DNA of 64,000 nt from Bradyrhizobium sp. Arg816 (GTDB taxonomy: Bacteria > Pseudomonadota > Alphaproteobacteria > Rhizobiales > Xanthobacteraceae). Under the pieces are notes generated by a model. The model was not told where the DNA came from. It saw only the letters and a list, made by a program, of their open reading frames with translations, and did not search any database. The translations under genes were made by a program, and so were the position numbers. The stretch spans positions 434,001 to 498,000 of the forward strand of contig NZ_JAPRAQ010000004.1 in assembly GCF_029989365.1 (NCBI RefSeq), written 5' to 3'. Positions 49,802 to 60,400 of this stretch are shown piece after piece (the stretch's first letter is position 1; the number at the start of each line of letters is the position of its first letter).

Positions 49802-51058
49802 ATGACTGATCACCGCGATACGCCCACTCCCATCGATCCCGTGAAACTCGACCGGCTGGCCGAGGTGGCGGTGAAGGTGGGCCTGGGCTTGCGGCCGGGA
49901 CAGGATCTGCTCTTGACGGCGCCCGCGATCGCGCTGCCGCTGGTGCGGCGGATCGCCGTGCACGCCTACAAGGCCGGCGCCGGTATCGTGACGCCGATCC
50001 TGTCGGACGAGGAGATGACGCTGGCACGCTACCGTCACGGCCAGGACAACAGCTTCGATCGTGCCGCCAACTGGCTCTATGAGGGCATGGCCAAGGCGTT
50101 TTCCGACAACACCGCGCGGCTTGCCATCGTCGGCGACAATCCGATGCTGCTGTCCGGCGAAGACCCTTCCAAGGTGGCGCGCGCCAGCAAGGCCAATTCG
50201 ATGGCCTATCAGCCGGCGCTGGAAAAAATCGTCAATTTCGACACCAACTGGAACATCATCGCCTATCCGAGCCCGTCATGGGCGAAGCAGGTCTTCCCTG
50301 ATGATCCCGAGGACGTTGCGATCGGCAAGCTGGCAGACGCGATCTTCGCGGCCTCCCGCGTCGACCGCGAGGATGCGATGGGCAATTGGGCGAGCCACAA
50401 CGCGGTGCTGCGCGAGCGCACCAACTGGCTCAACGGCCAGCGTTTTCGCGCGCTGCAATATTCAGGTCCGGGCATCGACCTCTCCATCGGGCTTGCCGAC
50501 GGGCACGAATGGGAGGGCGGCGCCTCGCTGTCCAAGAACGGCATCAGTTGCAACGCCAATATCCCGACCGAAGAGGTTTTCACCACGCCGCATTGCCGAC
50601 GCGTCTTTGGCCATGTCGTGAGCTCGAAGCCGCTGTCCTACCAGGGCACGCTGATCGACAACATCGCGGTACGCTTCGAGGACGGCAAGATCGTCGACGC
50701 AAAGGCCTCGCGCGGCGCGGAGGTGCTGAACAAGGTGCTCGACACCGACGAAGGCGCACGGCGTCTCGGCGAGGTGGCGCTGGTGCCGCATTCCTCGCCA
50801 ATCTCGCAGAGCGGGCTGTTGTTCTACAACACGCTGTTCGACGAGAACGCGGCCTCGCACATCGCGCTCGGCCAGTGCTATTCGAAATGCTTCGTCAACG
50901 GCGCGCAGCTGACGCCGCAGCAGATCGCCGCGCAAGGCGGCAACCAGAGCCTGATCCATATCGACTGGATGATCGGCTCTGCCGAGACCGACATCGACGG
51001 CATTCTCAGCGATGGCAGCAAGGTGCCGGTGTTTCGCAAGGGCGAGTGGGCGAAGTAG
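49802..51058 (+). CDS. M29-family metallo-aminopeptidase (AmpS/PepS type)
   Basis: The 418-residue enzyme matches the M29 thermophilic aminopeptidase family. Family regions are NIPTEEVFTTPHCRRVFGHV with the first metal Glu and His, GEVALVPHSSPISQSGLLFY with another ligand, and FNGA-like FVNGAQLTPQQ near the end; NQSLIHIDWMIGS holds the last His and Asp. It removes N-terminal residues from short peptides in the cytoplasm using two metal ions. It follows the lyase by 113 bases and converges on the hypothetical gene at 51072. Confidence 0.9.
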   Translation: MTDHRDTPTPIDPVKLDRLAEVAVKVGLGLRPGQDLLLTAPAIALPLVRRIAVHAYKAGAGIVTPILSDEEMTLARYRHGQDNSFDRAANWLYEGMAKAFSDNTARLAIVGDNPMLLSGEDPSKVARASKANSMAYQPALEKIVNFDTNWNIIAYPSPSWAKQVFPDDPEDVAIGKLADAIFAASRVDREDAMGNWASHNAVLRERTNWLNGQRFRALQYSGPGIDLSIGLADGHEWEGGASLSKNGISCNANIPTEEVFTTPHCRRVFGHVVSSKPLSYQGTLIDNIAVRFEDGKIVDAKASRGAEVLNKVLDTDEGARRLGEVALVPHSSPISQSGLLFYNTLFDENAASHIALGQCYSKCFVNGAQLTPQQIAAQGGNQSLIHIDWMIGSAETDIDGILSDGSKVPVFRKGEWAK

Positions 51059-51071
51059 TCCGTTCGTTCTC

Positions 51072-51626
51072 TCACGCCGCCGCGTTGCGCAGCATCGGGT
51101 TGTTGTCGATGCTGAAGCGGTTGAACAGCGTCGTGAACGGGCTGCCGTCGGTGGCCCGTACGATGGCGTCGGACGTGGCGACCGCCTCGTAAAGCGCACC
51201 GATGGGATCGTCCGCCTCGGGCAGGTCGAGGCCGCCGCGAATTTCCTCGCGAGCTTCGTTGACGTCGTCCTCCTGGTCGAGTGTCGCCTCCAGCGCATCC
51301 GCCGCGCGCCGCATCTCCGTGAGATCGCCGCCGGCGGAGAATTTGAGGATGTCCAGCCAGTAGGGGCGGGCAACAACGAGCTGCACCAACGCCTCGAACG
51401 TACCGGCGATAATTCCAGCGCGGCCCTCCGATGAGACGTAGAGCACATTCCGCGACGGCAGCAGCACGAAGGTGCCGCCGCAGCTGTCACTGCCGATCTG
51501 CCGGGGGTATTCGACGCCGTCGATGGTGAACCAGTGCTCCTCTTCGGTTGCGAAGGAAACATCGAGGCTGCCGAGCCAGGCGACGACTTCGCCTTGGGCT
51601 GTCAGAACCTCCGGGGTGAGGGGCAT
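51072..51626 (-). CDS. Hypothetical protein
   Basis: I do not recognise this 184-residue protein. It has no signal peptide. The first part (TPEVLTAQGEVVAWLGSLDV then FATEEEHWFTIDGVEYPRQI) is beta-rich, resembling the start of SMI1/KNR4-like or immunity-type proteins but without a clear motif, and residues 100-184 are helical and acidic (ALEATLDQEDDVNEAREEI). It converges on the aminopeptidase gene, 13 bases away. Normal length and codon use support that it is coding. Confidence 0.6.
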   Translation of the reverse strand: MPLTPEVLTAQGEVVAWLGSLDVSFATEEEHWFTIDGVEYPRQIGSDSCGGTFVLLPSRNVLYVSSEGRAGIIAGTFEALVQLVVARPYWLDILKFSAGGDLTEMRRAADALEATLDQEDDVNEAREEIRGGLDLPEADDPIGALYEAVATSDAIVRATDGSPFTTLFNRFSIDNNPMLRNAAA

Positions 51627-51865
51627 CGGTGCGGGCTCCTTCGCTGGTCACTTTCGCGCACTTTGTCGCACCCCGGAAAAGATGGGTTCATGTGCGCGAA
51701 TTTGCAGGCAAATCCCGACGTTAACCTCTTCGCACCTGCAACTTGCGGCTGATTGTCGGCGCCTGCGTAAGAAAGAATTAAAAACCGGCTACTAGCGTTC
51801 CGACATCTTTGGAAACAATCCGGGCCCAGACCCGGCCATACATATTTTATTCCCTGGGGAAGCAG

Positions 51866-52321
51866 ATGTCGCCGTCATTGATTGAAATCAGTAGTTGCAA
51901 CGTGGATCTGGAGCTGCGGCCGATCGAGCCGTCCTGGATCATCGAAGGCAATCCGGTGTCGCGCTCGCACATCCTGTCGACCAGCGCCGACGGCACTGCC
52001 TCGACCATCATCTGGCACTGCACCGAAGGGCGCTTCAACTGGTACTACGACATCGACGAGACGATCATGATCATGGAAGGATCGATCGTGCTCGAAAGCG
52101 ACGGCATGCCGCCGAAGCGCTACGGCCCGGGCGACGTCATTTTCTTCCGCGACGGCGCGCATGCCAAATGGCACGTCGAAGGCCACGTCAAGAAGATCGC
52201 CTTCTGCCGCAAGACCAATCCCGTGATGATCGGATTCCTGATCCGCGCCGTCAACAAGCTCAAGCGGATGTTCGTCTCCACCGGCGAGCGCCGCCCCGCC
52301 TCGCTGTTGGGGGCTGGCTAG
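51866..52321 (+). CDS. Cupin_3-type (DUF861) protein
   Basis: The 151-residue protein has a single cupin domain of the EutQ/DUF861 kind: WYYDIDETIMIMEGSIVLES then RYGPGDVIFFRDGAHAKWHV. Metal ligands of classic cupins are partly missing, as is normal for this group. An extra C-terminal helix carries KLKRMFVSTGERR. ATG 51866 has GGGGAAG just upstream. Ligand and role are unknown. Confidence 0.83.
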   Translation: MSPSLIEISSCNVDLELRPIEPSWIIEGNPVSRSHILSTSADGTASTIIWHCTEGRFNWYYDIDETIMIMEGSIVLESDGMPPKRYGPGDVIFFRDGAHAKWHVEGHVKKIAFCRKTNPVMIGFLIRAVNKLKRMFVSTGERRPASLLGAG

Positions 52322-52401
52322 AGTTCAAGCATTTTCAAGGACGCTTCCCAGCGGCCACGACGGAAGAGGGGCCGAGACCAACATCCCAGCCCCTCTTCTC
52401 G

Positions 52402-53454
52402 TCATGACGGCAGTTCGAGCCGGTAGACATCGCTCGCCGTCTGCGAGAACAGCGCCGTCTTCTCGGCCTCGCTCAGGGGCGCAGCGATACGCTTGAAGGC
52501 ATTGAAGATCACCTGGTAGCTGCACTGGCCCTTGTCCGGCGGGAAATTGCTCTCGAACATCGCTCGCTCAGGGCCGAACGCCTCGATGCAGGTCTCGACA
52601 TAGGGCCGCCAGGCCGCGGCAAGCTCTTCGGATGACGGGGGCTTCGGGCGCAGATGGAAGTCATAGCCGAGCAGGCACATCGCGAGCCCGCCGAGTTTCA
52701 CCGAGACGTTCTCGCACGTCGCGATCTCCTGGATCGAGGCGCGCCATTGCGGAAACACCTCTTCGCGCCGCCCTGCAAAGCGACCGACGCCGGCCGGGCC
52801 GCCGCAATGGTCGAGCACGATCCTGGTGTCGGGAAAGGCGCGCGCGAGCTCGGTCAGCTCGCCGATCTGCGGGTGAAACAGCCAGGCATCGAAGCTCAGG
52901 TTCAACGGCGCAAGGCAGGCAAAGCCCTTGCGGAAGGCTGAATCCTGCAACAATCCCTTCGGCCGGTTGGCATACATGCCTGCGACGACAGGGTCCTCGT
53001 CCCAGGCCGAGGAATGCCTGATGCCGCGGAAGCGGCCGTTGCCTGCTGCGATCTCGGCTTCCAGCACCGCCTTGGCCGCATCGCCCAGCAGCAGGTTCAC
53101 GTGGCTGACGATGCCGGCGCAGATCGCGGCCGTGCCGTAGCCGCCGCTTGCGCTCATGGCGGCGACGCCGTTGGCGAACTCGACTTCGCCGACCGGCCGG
53201 AATGCCTCGGGCCCGTGCGCGCGATACATCGAACGGCAGTCGACATAGACGGTGGCGATGATGTTGTGGCCGGAGGCGATATCGGCCGCCATCTCCTCGA
53301 TCAGATAGCGCTGCCCGCGATTCCAGAGATGGTGATGAGGATCGACGATCGGCCGTAACGGATCGATGATCTCCTCCTGATATTGCGCGAGCCAGTCCTC
53401 GCGCGGCTCGACGAATAGCCCGCTCGTGTTGGCGGGCGCACCGCTTGCAGCCAT
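52402..53454 (-). CDS. Amidohydrolase-family metal enzyme
   Basis: The 350-residue TIM-barrel enzyme has the first metal site in VDPHHHLWN (near residue 35), further barrel strands FRGIRHSSAWDEDP and RIVLDHCGGPAGVG with metal His, and the late ESNFPPDKGQCSY with the catalytic Asp/Glu region. It resembles the amidohydrolase_2 group (lactonases and decarboxylases such as 2-pyrone-4,6-dicarboxylate lactonase). The start is ATG 53454, preceded by AAGGGAG. The substrate is unknown. Confidence 0.88.
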   Translation of the reverse strand: MAASGAPANTSGLFVEPREDWLAQYQEEIIDPLRPIVDPHHHLWNRGQRYLIEEMAADIASGHNIIATVYVDCRSMYRAHGPEAFRPVGEVEFANGVAAMSASGGYGTAAICAGIVSHVNLLLGDAAKAVLEAEIAAGNGRFRGIRHSSAWDEDPVVAGMYANRPKGLLQDSAFRKGFACLAPLNLSFDAWLFHPQIGELTELARAFPDTRIVLDHCGGPAGVGRFAGRREEVFPQWRASIQEIATCENVSVKLGGLAMCLLGYDFHLRPKPPSSEELAAAWRPYVETCIEAFGPERAMFESNFPPDKGQCSYQVIFNAFKRIAAPLSEAEKTALFSQTASDVYRLELPS

Positions 53455-53565
53455 CGGCGTTCGCTCCCTTGGTTTTTTGTGGGGGGAGCCTAGCATCTCG
53501 TCTTCGCATCCAGCTGCGCGTGCTGCGCAACCGCACCCGTCATCGCGAGCACGGCGGCGCCGTCG

Positions 53566-54087
53566 TTAGCCCTTGCGCCGCTTCGCCCTCACATCGACCA
53601 CAAGCCGCCAATCGGCGGCATCGGCCGGCCTCACTTCGCCGAGCCAATGGAAGAAATCATCGGTAATCTCCGTGAAACTCCAGCGTGTCAGGTCGCCCGC
53701 ATCGGTCGTACCTTCCTGCACGATGTCAGCTCCGCGCGGACGGCCGATCTGCTGGCGGAAAACGCTACGACCGGGATCGAACCAGGAAATCCGCCACGCG
53801 GATATGGAGGGATCGTAGACCCGCAGCGTGGTGCCATACCAATTGCCGGCGATCGGAAACGCCGGCGCACCCGCGGGACGGGGAATGATCCAGACATCCT
53901 GAATGGCGCGTCCTTCCAGCACCCAGCCGAAATGGATTTCGCCGGGCGCGGTGTGCCTGGTTCCATCGGGCCCATGAGCGGTGATCCCGGCATCCCAGTC
54001 GCCGACGAAGCGGCCGTAGAGCTGGAGCGCCGCCGCGTGTTCGGGGTTCGGTCCGTCCGCGTGCAAAAGTCTGGCAAAGTCGGTCAT
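53566..54087 (-). CDS. Hypothetical calycin-like protein (DUF1579 style)
   Basis: The 173-residue product is a beta-rich protein with no signal peptide. The pattern LYGRFVGDWDAGITAHGPDG, then EIHFGWVLEGRAIQDVWIIP, and a series of strands ending FTEITDDFFHWLGEV resembles DUF1579 or lipocalin-like proteins where the first strand holds a conserved GDW. The final residues are very basic. The ATG at 54087 follows AGGAG at seven bases. Function is unknown. Confidence 0.7.
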   Translation of the reverse strand: MTDFARLLHADGPNPEHAAALQLYGRFVGDWDAGITAHGPDGTRHTAPGEIHFGWVLEGRAIQDVWIIPRPAGAPAFPIAGNWYGTTLRVYDPSISAWRISWFDPGRSVFRQQIGRPRGADIVQEGTTDAGDLTRWSFTEITDDFFHWLGEVRPADAADWRLVVDVRAKRRKG

Positions 54088-54152
54088 GTCGATCTCCTGT
54101 CGTGAGGAGATCAGCACGACCGACCGGCAAGCGACTTGGAGAAAGTTGCGCG

Positions 54153-54968
54153 TCAGACGCCGTCGAGGATGATGACCGTCGGCGTCGTCGGCAGCGCGTC
54201 CCGCGACATCCGGAAGGAGCGCTCGCTGCGCCGGTCGATCTCGAACTGCCGGCCGATGAGGTGCATGAACTCGTCGAGCGGGGTGGCGAAGCGGTGCATC
54301 GGCAGCACCACAGAGGCGCGCAGCCGCTTGGTGATCTCGGAGACGCCGTCGAGCGACATGGTGTAGGTGCCGTCGATCGGCACCATCACGATGTCGAGCC
54401 GCCCGATCTGGGCGAAATGCGTTTCGTCGAGCTTGTGGTGGAGATGGCCGAGATGGCCGATGCAGAGGCCGGCGACCTCGAAGATGAAGATCGAGTTGCC
54501 GTCGCGGATCATGTCGGTGCCGGAATCGTCACCGAAATAGCGCCGGATGTCGGTCGTGACGTTGCGGATGAAGGTGTCGCCGATGCGCTCCGACACGACG
54601 GCCGGCTTGCCGTCCTCACCCCAGCCATGCAGCACATGGGGAATGCGCTTGTCGGGAAATAAAGAGTAGTGGGTGCTGTGCGCCCGGTTCATGGTGACGA
54701 CATCGGGCAGACGTCCGACCTGGTAGGCGCCGCTGTAGTCGGTCGCGATGCGCAGGCCGCCGGGCGTGTCGATGAAATAGGTGGAATGGCCGGCATAGGT
54801 GATCTGGACTTCAGCCGAGCCTGCGGCCTGCCGGAAGGCTGCTGGCATTGCGCGGGGCATGGCGTTCGCCATCGCCAGGCATTCGCTCCGCTGAGGTGGC
54901 TGCTGGGCGAGAGCAGGAGAGAGGAATGCGCCGAACAGCGCCAGAGCCGCTGAAACCAGTCGCCGCAT
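54153..54968 (-). CDS. Exported UlaG-like metallo-beta-lactamase-fold protein
   Basis: The 271-residue protein has a signal peptide (cleaved after ALAQ near 22). The fold is indicated by VQITYAGHSTYFIDT and TDYSG, and by HLGHLHHKLDETH later on. The main metal motif HxHxDH is not preserved: MNRAHSTHYSLFPD occupies its place. MHRFATPLDEF may supply the last ligand. It may bind metal in another way or have lost hydrolase activity. Its substrate is unknown; export suggests the periplasm. Confidence 0.8.
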   Translation of the reverse strand: MRRLVSAALALFGAFLSPALAQQPPQRSECLAMANAMPRAMPAAFRQAAGSAEVQITYAGHSTYFIDTPGGLRIATDYSGAYQVGRLPDVVTMNRAHSTHYSLFPDKRIPHVLHGWGEDGKPAVVSERIGDTFIRNVTTDIRRYFGDDSGTDMIRDGNSIFIFEVAGLCIGHLGHLHHKLDETHFAQIGRLDIVMVPIDGTYTMSLDGVSEITKRLRASVVLPMHRFATPLDEFMHLIGRQFEIDRRSERSFRMSRDALPTTPTVIILDGV

Positions 54969-55073
54969 GAATCCGTCCCCGATGACTTCGGAAGAAGTCT
55001 AGCGTGCAATGCAGCGCGTGGCCAATAGACCGCGATCAACAGCGCGTCAGTGTCGCAGCCTCACTCCCGGCTT

Positions 55074-56596
55074 TTAGTTGCGCTTTGGGCTGAACTTCCA
55101 GGTGATGGCGACGAGGCCCGCGGTGATCAACCCGCTGACGAGGCCGGCGATTGGAAGGGCGAGCAGCAGCGCTGCGCTGGCGGCCCAGCCGATCGAGGAG
55201 AAGGCTTCGGCGAAGGTCGCGAGCCGCGACGAGGTCTGGCGGCGGCGGAATTGGCTGCGCCGGGCCTGCACCCGGAACCAGAGCTGGATCGCAGTCGCGG
55301 ACGCCGCGCTGATGATGACAGCGCCGGCACTGACCGCGGCCTGGAACGGCGAGGCGAAAGCGAGTGCTGCGACCAGCGGGCAGAAGATGGCGGCGATGGC
55401 GATCAGCACCACCTCGATCTTGGCGCGGATGACGCTGGACGGCGTCAGCGGCGCGGTCGCAACCAGGTCGGGGGCGTCCTCGCCCGAGATCGTCAACCAG
55501 GCGAGCCCGCCCGCGAGCTGTCCCGCCGCCATCACGATGACAGGTGTGATCAGCGTCAGCGCCGCGGAGTTGTCGGCAAAGTTGCGCCAGAGCAGCAGCG
55601 CCGGCGGCACCAGATAGAGCAGCTGCATCAGCGTCTGCGAGATCAGCCAGGGATCGCGCCAGAGCAGCGAAAATTCCTTGCGCCGCAGCGCCTGTTGCCG
55701 CGATCCGCCGCGGAACGGGCGCTGCTTCGTGCGCTTGCTGCCGGAGGCGCCGTAAGCGGCGGCATCGATCGCGGTGTCGGCAAAGCGGCGCGAGAAGACC
55801 GCCATCACGCTGCCGAGCAGCACGAGCCCGAGCGCCAGGAGCAGCAACAGCGCCTCGCTGTCGCCCATGGTCGCCCGCGCCGGCCACCACCAGATGCTGT
55901 CGACGTCGGGCGCGTAGGCGGCGAAGCTGCCCGAGGTCAGGATGGTGAAGCGCGACAGCGTGCCATAGGACATGATCGCGGCGACCTGGAGCGCGATCAC
56001 GAAGCCGGCGCCGATCATCGCGGCGAGGACCTGGGCGACGAAGCGCGTGCGCGCCGGGCCGATCAGGCGGAACAGCAGGATAGTGATGGCGATCGCGATC
56101 GCCGCGGCGGAGAGGCCCATGGCGACGACGACGCCGAACGCTGCGAGCCAGCGCGCGCCGCCGCCGATCACCAGCACGTCGATGAACGGCGTCGAGAACA
56201 GTAGCGCCATCGCGGTGACGGCCAGCGCGATCGCGGCGATGCGCACCGAGAACAGATTGGCCAGCGTCGCGGGCGAGGACATGATCAGGTCGAGATCGGC
56301 GCGGGCGTAAAACACCCGTGTCACCGATTCGATCGCCTGCGACAGCATCAGCGTCCAGGCCAGAAAGATCGTCGCCGAGATCACGATCAGCGAGGATTTG
56401 TCGAGCGGCAGCTGCAGGTCGGCGAAGCGGCCGATCACCGCCCAGGCCGGCACGTGCAGCAGTGCCGCGAAGAACAGCAGGCCGATCACCGCGGCGCGCG
56501 CCCGCTTGCGGCGGCCGCCGGTCATCATGGCGAACCATTCGCGCCAGGCGAGCCGGAGCTCGTGGCGGGCAAACCAGGACAGTGCGGTTGCCGAAC

Positions 56597-56600
<4 letters not shown>
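55074..56600 (-). CDS. ABC exporter permease, large
   Basis: The 508-residue protein has about twelve membrane helices in two halves joined by a charged stretch (residues 280-310, ASGSKRTKQRPFRGGSRQQA). The start FARHELRLAWREWFAMMTGG and the mid-protein LRRKEFSLLWRDPWLISQTL resemble the paired N-terminal amphipathic elements of ABC-2 and similar permeases, as if two half-size permeases were fused. It overlaps the ATPase gene by four bases (ATGA) and so forms a two-gene exporter. The substrate is unknown. Confidence 0.85.
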
Positions 56601-57385
<785 letters not shown>

Positions 57386-57467
57386 GATCCCAAGATGTTT
57401 CGGCACCGTGAATCTACGGCCCACAAATTCCGCCATCCGGTTGCTACTAATGGCAAGTCACCGTTTG

Positions 57468-57497
57468 TTGACAGCGCTGGACGGTTCAGGCTGAATT
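57468..57497 (+). promoter_or_regulatory. Candidate promoter of the liv operon
   Basis: TTGACA (57468-57473), a perfect -35, is followed at 17 or 18 bases by CTGAAT or TGAATT, a weak -10. It lies about 110 bases upstream of livH. Confidence 0.4.
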
Positions 57498-57609
57498 GCC
57501 GCCGGGACAAATGGCGCTAACGCGGCGAAACGACCGCGTAGCGACTGGACACAAGATGCAGCAAGGCGGTCGCGAAGAACCGCCGGATGTATCGGGAGGA
57601 AGCGCGGCG

Positions 57610-58485
57610 ATGCTGGATTTCGTTCAGCAGCTGGTCAGCGGTGTTGCGCTAGGCTGCGTCTACGGCCTGATCGCGCTCGGCTTCGTGCTCGTCTACAAGG
57701 CCACCGAGGTCGTCAATTTCGCCCAGGGCGATTTGATGATGCTGGGCGGCTTCTTCGCGTTCACCTTCATCGGCATGATGGGACTGAACTACTGGATCGG
57801 CTTTGCCGGTGCGGTGGCTGCCATGGCGTTGTTCGGCATGCTGGCGGAGCGCGTGGTGGTGCGGCCGATCCTCGGCTATCCGCAATTCTCCATTATCATG
57901 GCCACCATCGGCCTCGGCTATTTCCTGCGCTCGGTCGCCGGGATGATCTGGGGCACCGACGATTTGAAGATCGAGACGCCGTTCAGCCACGGCGTGCTGC
58001 GCGTCGGCTCGCTGGTGCTGGCCTACGACAAGCTCTCGGTGATCGCCGCGACGATGATCCTGTGCGCGCTGCTCTGGCTGTTCTTCAACAAGACCACGCT
58101 CGGCACCGCGATGCGCGCCAGCTCCGAGAACATGCTGGCGGCCTATTACATGGGCATCCCGGTCAAGCGCGTGGTGTCGGTCGTCTGGGCGATCAGCGCG
58201 GCCGTCGCGACCTGCGCCGGCGTGTTGCTGGCGCCGATCACCTTCATCCATTCCAATGTCGGCCTCGTGCTCGGCCTCAAGGCGTTTCCCGCCGCGGTGC
58301 TCGGCGGCTTCGGCTCGATCCCCGGCGCAGTCGTCGGCGGCGTCCTGATCGGCGTGATCGAGAGCATGGCCGGCTTCTATCTGGCGGAGGGCTGGAAGGA
58401 TGTCGCGCCCTACATCGTGCTGCTGGCCGTGCTGCTTCTGAAGCCCGAAGGCCTGTTCGGCCTCCACGTCCGCAAGAAGGTCTGA
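57610..58485 (+). CDS. livH: Branched-chain amino acid/aromatic ABC permease LivH
   Basis: The 291-residue inner-membrane permease has the LivH pattern: VSGVALGCVYGLIALGFVLV, then YKATEVVNFAQGDLMMLGGF, and later GLKAFPAAVLGGFGSIPGAV. It forms the channel with LivM. ATG 57610 was chosen over in-frame starts upstream because GGAGG lies ten bases before it and the helix begins there. It is the first gene of livHMGF with an acyl-CoA ligase and a binding protein downstream. Such clusters often import aromatic acids rather than amino acids. Confidence 0.93.
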   Translation: MLDFVQQLVSGVALGCVYGLIALGFVLVYKATEVVNFAQGDLMMLGGFFAFTFIGMMGLNYWIGFAGAVAAMALFGMLAERVVVRPILGYPQFSIIMATIGLGYFLRSVAGMIWGTDDLKIETPFSHGVLRVGSLVLAYDKLSVIAATMILCALLWLFFNKTTLGTAMRASSENMLAAYYMGIPVKRVVSVVWAISAAVATCAGVLLAPITFIHSNVGLVLGLKAFPAAVLGGFGSIPGAVVGGVLIGVIESMAGFYLAEGWKDVAPYIVLLAVLLLKPEGLFGLHVRKKV

Positions 58486-58490
58486 ACGCC

Positions 58491-59642
58491 ATGCGCTTCC
58501 TGTTCAAGACCGACTATGAGGACGACATCAAGCTGTTCCCGCATTCGGGCTATGTCGTCTCCTACGGCATCCTGCTCGCGCTGCTGCTGATCGCACCCTA
58601 TGTGCTCTCCAGCTATCTGATGAGCCAGCTCGTCTTCGTCTGCATCTACGCGACGGTTGGCGTCGGCCTTCTGATCCTGACCGGTTTTACCGGACAAGCT
58701 TCGCTCGGCCACGCCGCGTTCCTCGCGATCGGCGCTTACACGGCGGCCTATCTGCAGAAATATAACGTGCCGTTCCCGGTCTATTTCCTCGCTGCCGGTG
58801 CCCTGACCGGGTTGATCGGCGCGATGGTCGGCTTTCCCGCCCTGCGCCTGACCGGCATCTACCTCGTCATCGCCACCATCTCCTTTGCCCTGATCGTCGA
58901 GGAGATCCTGGCGCGCTGGGAGAGCGTCACCAACGGCAACGAGGGCATGCGGGTCAAGACTCTGTCGCTGCTCGGCGTCACGGTCCCGCGCGACAGCCCG
59001 ACCTTCTATTTCCTCTGCCTGGCCGTGCTGGTGTTGACCATCGTCGGCACGCTCAATCTGCTGCGCTCGCCGACGGGGCGCGCCTTCGTCGCGATCCGCG
59101 ACAGCGAGACCGCGGCGCGCAGCATGGGCGTCAACGTTGCGCTGTACAAGGTGAAGTCCTTTGCGATCTCGGCGGCGATCACCGGCTTTGCCGGCGTGCT
59201 GTTCGCGCACAAGCTCTCCTTCATCTCGCCGGAGATGTTCACGCTCCAGCTCTCGATCGAGTTCATCATCGTGATCCTGATCGGCGGCACCTTCAGCCTG
59301 CACGGCGCGGTGCTGGGCGCGATCTTCATCGTGATGATCGACCCGTTCCTGACCTATCTGAAGGACGATTTGCCCGGCATCATCGCCGGCATTGCCGCGA
59401 CGTTCGGGGCGGGCGCGGCGACTGCGGGCAATATCCAGTCGAAAGTCGCGGCCTTCGCTTCGCTGAACGGGCTGAAGGGCGCGATCTACGGCATCATCAT
59501 CGTACTGTTCGTGCTGTTCGAGCCGCTCGGGCTCTACGGCCGCTGGCTCAAGATCAAGCTCTTCTTCCAGCTGTTTCCGCTCTACAAGCGCGCCACCTTC
59601 AAGCGGCAGAAGATCTACGTGAAGTCGGAGCGCAACCGATGA
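58491..59642 (+). CDS. livM: Branched-chain ABC permease LivM
   Basis: The 383-residue permease is longer than many LivM proteins. It has the core GLLILTGFTGQASLGHAAFL and the later AIRDSETAARSMGVNVALYK, SAAITGFAGVLFAHK and LHGAVLGAIF. About 35 extra residues (GAGAATAGNIQSKVAAFASL region) lie near the C-terminal end. It starts five bases after livH and overlaps livG by four, so coupling is strong. Confidence 0.93.
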   Translation: MRFLFKTDYEDDIKLFPHSGYVVSYGILLALLLIAPYVLSSYLMSQLVFVCIYATVGVGLLILTGFTGQASLGHAAFLAIGAYTAAYLQKYNVPFPVYFLAAGALTGLIGAMVGFPALRLTGIYLVIATISFALIVEEILARWESVTNGNEGMRVKTLSLLGVTVPRDSPTFYFLCLAVLVLTIVGTLNLLRSPTGRAFVAIRDSETAARSMGVNVALYKVKSFAISAAITGFAGVLFAHKLSFISPEMFTLQLSIEFIIVILIGGTFSLHGAVLGAIFIVMIDPFLTYLKDDLPGIIAGIAATFGAGAATAGNIQSKVAAFASLNGLKGAIYGIIIVLFVLFEPLGLYGRWLKIKLFFQLFPLYKRATFKRQKIYVKSERNR

Positions 59643-60397
59643 GCTATTTTCGCGCGGAGAACCTGTCGCTGCATTTCGGAGGGCTGAAGGCGGTCGATGC
59701 GGTATCCTTCGCGGTCGAGAAGGGCGAGATCCTCTCGATCATCGGGCCGAACGGTGCCGGCAAGAGCTCGATCTTCAACCTGATCTCGCGGATCTACCGG
59801 CCGACCACGGGCCGCATCTTCTTCGAAGACCAGGACATCACCGAGCAGCCACCCTACGACATCGCAAGGCTCGGCATCGCGCGCACCTTCCAGAACATCG
59901 AGCTGTTCGAGAACGCGACCGTGCTCTCCAACCTCCTGGTCGGCCGCCACCGTCATTCGACCACCCAGCTCTGGCAGGAACTGCTGTTCCTGCCGAGCGT
60001 GCGGGCGAACGAGAAGGTGCATCGCCGCAGGGTCGAGCAGGTGATCGAGTTCCTCGATCTCGAACCCTATCGCGATAAGCTGATCTCTGGCCTGCCCTAC
60101 GGCGTGCGCAAGGTGATCGAGCTGGCGCGCGCGCTGTGCTCGGAGCCGAAACTGATCCTGCTCGACGAGCCGTCCTCCGGCCTGAATGTCGAGGAGACCG
60201 GCGACATGTCTTTCTGGATCCGCGACATGAAGAGCGAGCTCGGCGTCACCGTGCTGATGGTCGAACACGACATGTCGCTGGTCAACCGCGTCTCCGATCG
60301 CGTCATCGCGCTGAACTATGGCCGGGTGCTGGCGATGGGCTCGCCCGCCGAGGTGCAGCAGCATCCCGATGTCGTCGCCGCGTATCTGGGAGCCTGA
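59639..60397 (+). CDS. livG: Branched-chain ABC ATPase LivG
   Basis: The 252-residue ATPase has Walker A GPNGAGKS, a modified signature ([14 protein letters not shown], without a clear LSGGQ), Walker [13 protein letters not shown] and the H-loop VEHDMSLV. LivG proteins of this cluster type often show YG or LPYG in place of LSGG. It overlaps livM by four bases and is followed by livF three bases later. Confidence 0.93.
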   Translation: MSYFRAENLSLHFGGLKAVDAVSFAVEKGEILSIIGPNGAGKSSIFNLISRIYRPTTGRIFFEDQDITEQPPYDIARLGIARTFQNIELFENATVLSNLLVGRHRHSTTQLWQELLFLPSVRANEKVHRRRVEQVIEFLDLEPYRDKLISGLPYGVRKVIELARALCSEPKLILLDEPSSGLNVEETGDMSFWIRDMKSELGVTVLMVEHDMSLVNRVSDRVIALNYGRVLAMGSPAEVQQHPDVVAAYLGA

Positions 60398-60400
60398 CGC

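Noticed and set aside
53770..53782. Sequence resembling a tRNA T-arm on the minus strand (GGTTCGATCCCGG)
   Set aside because: It lies inside the coding frame of the calycin-like protein (encoding FDPG), and no acceptor stem or anticodon arm can be formed around it.
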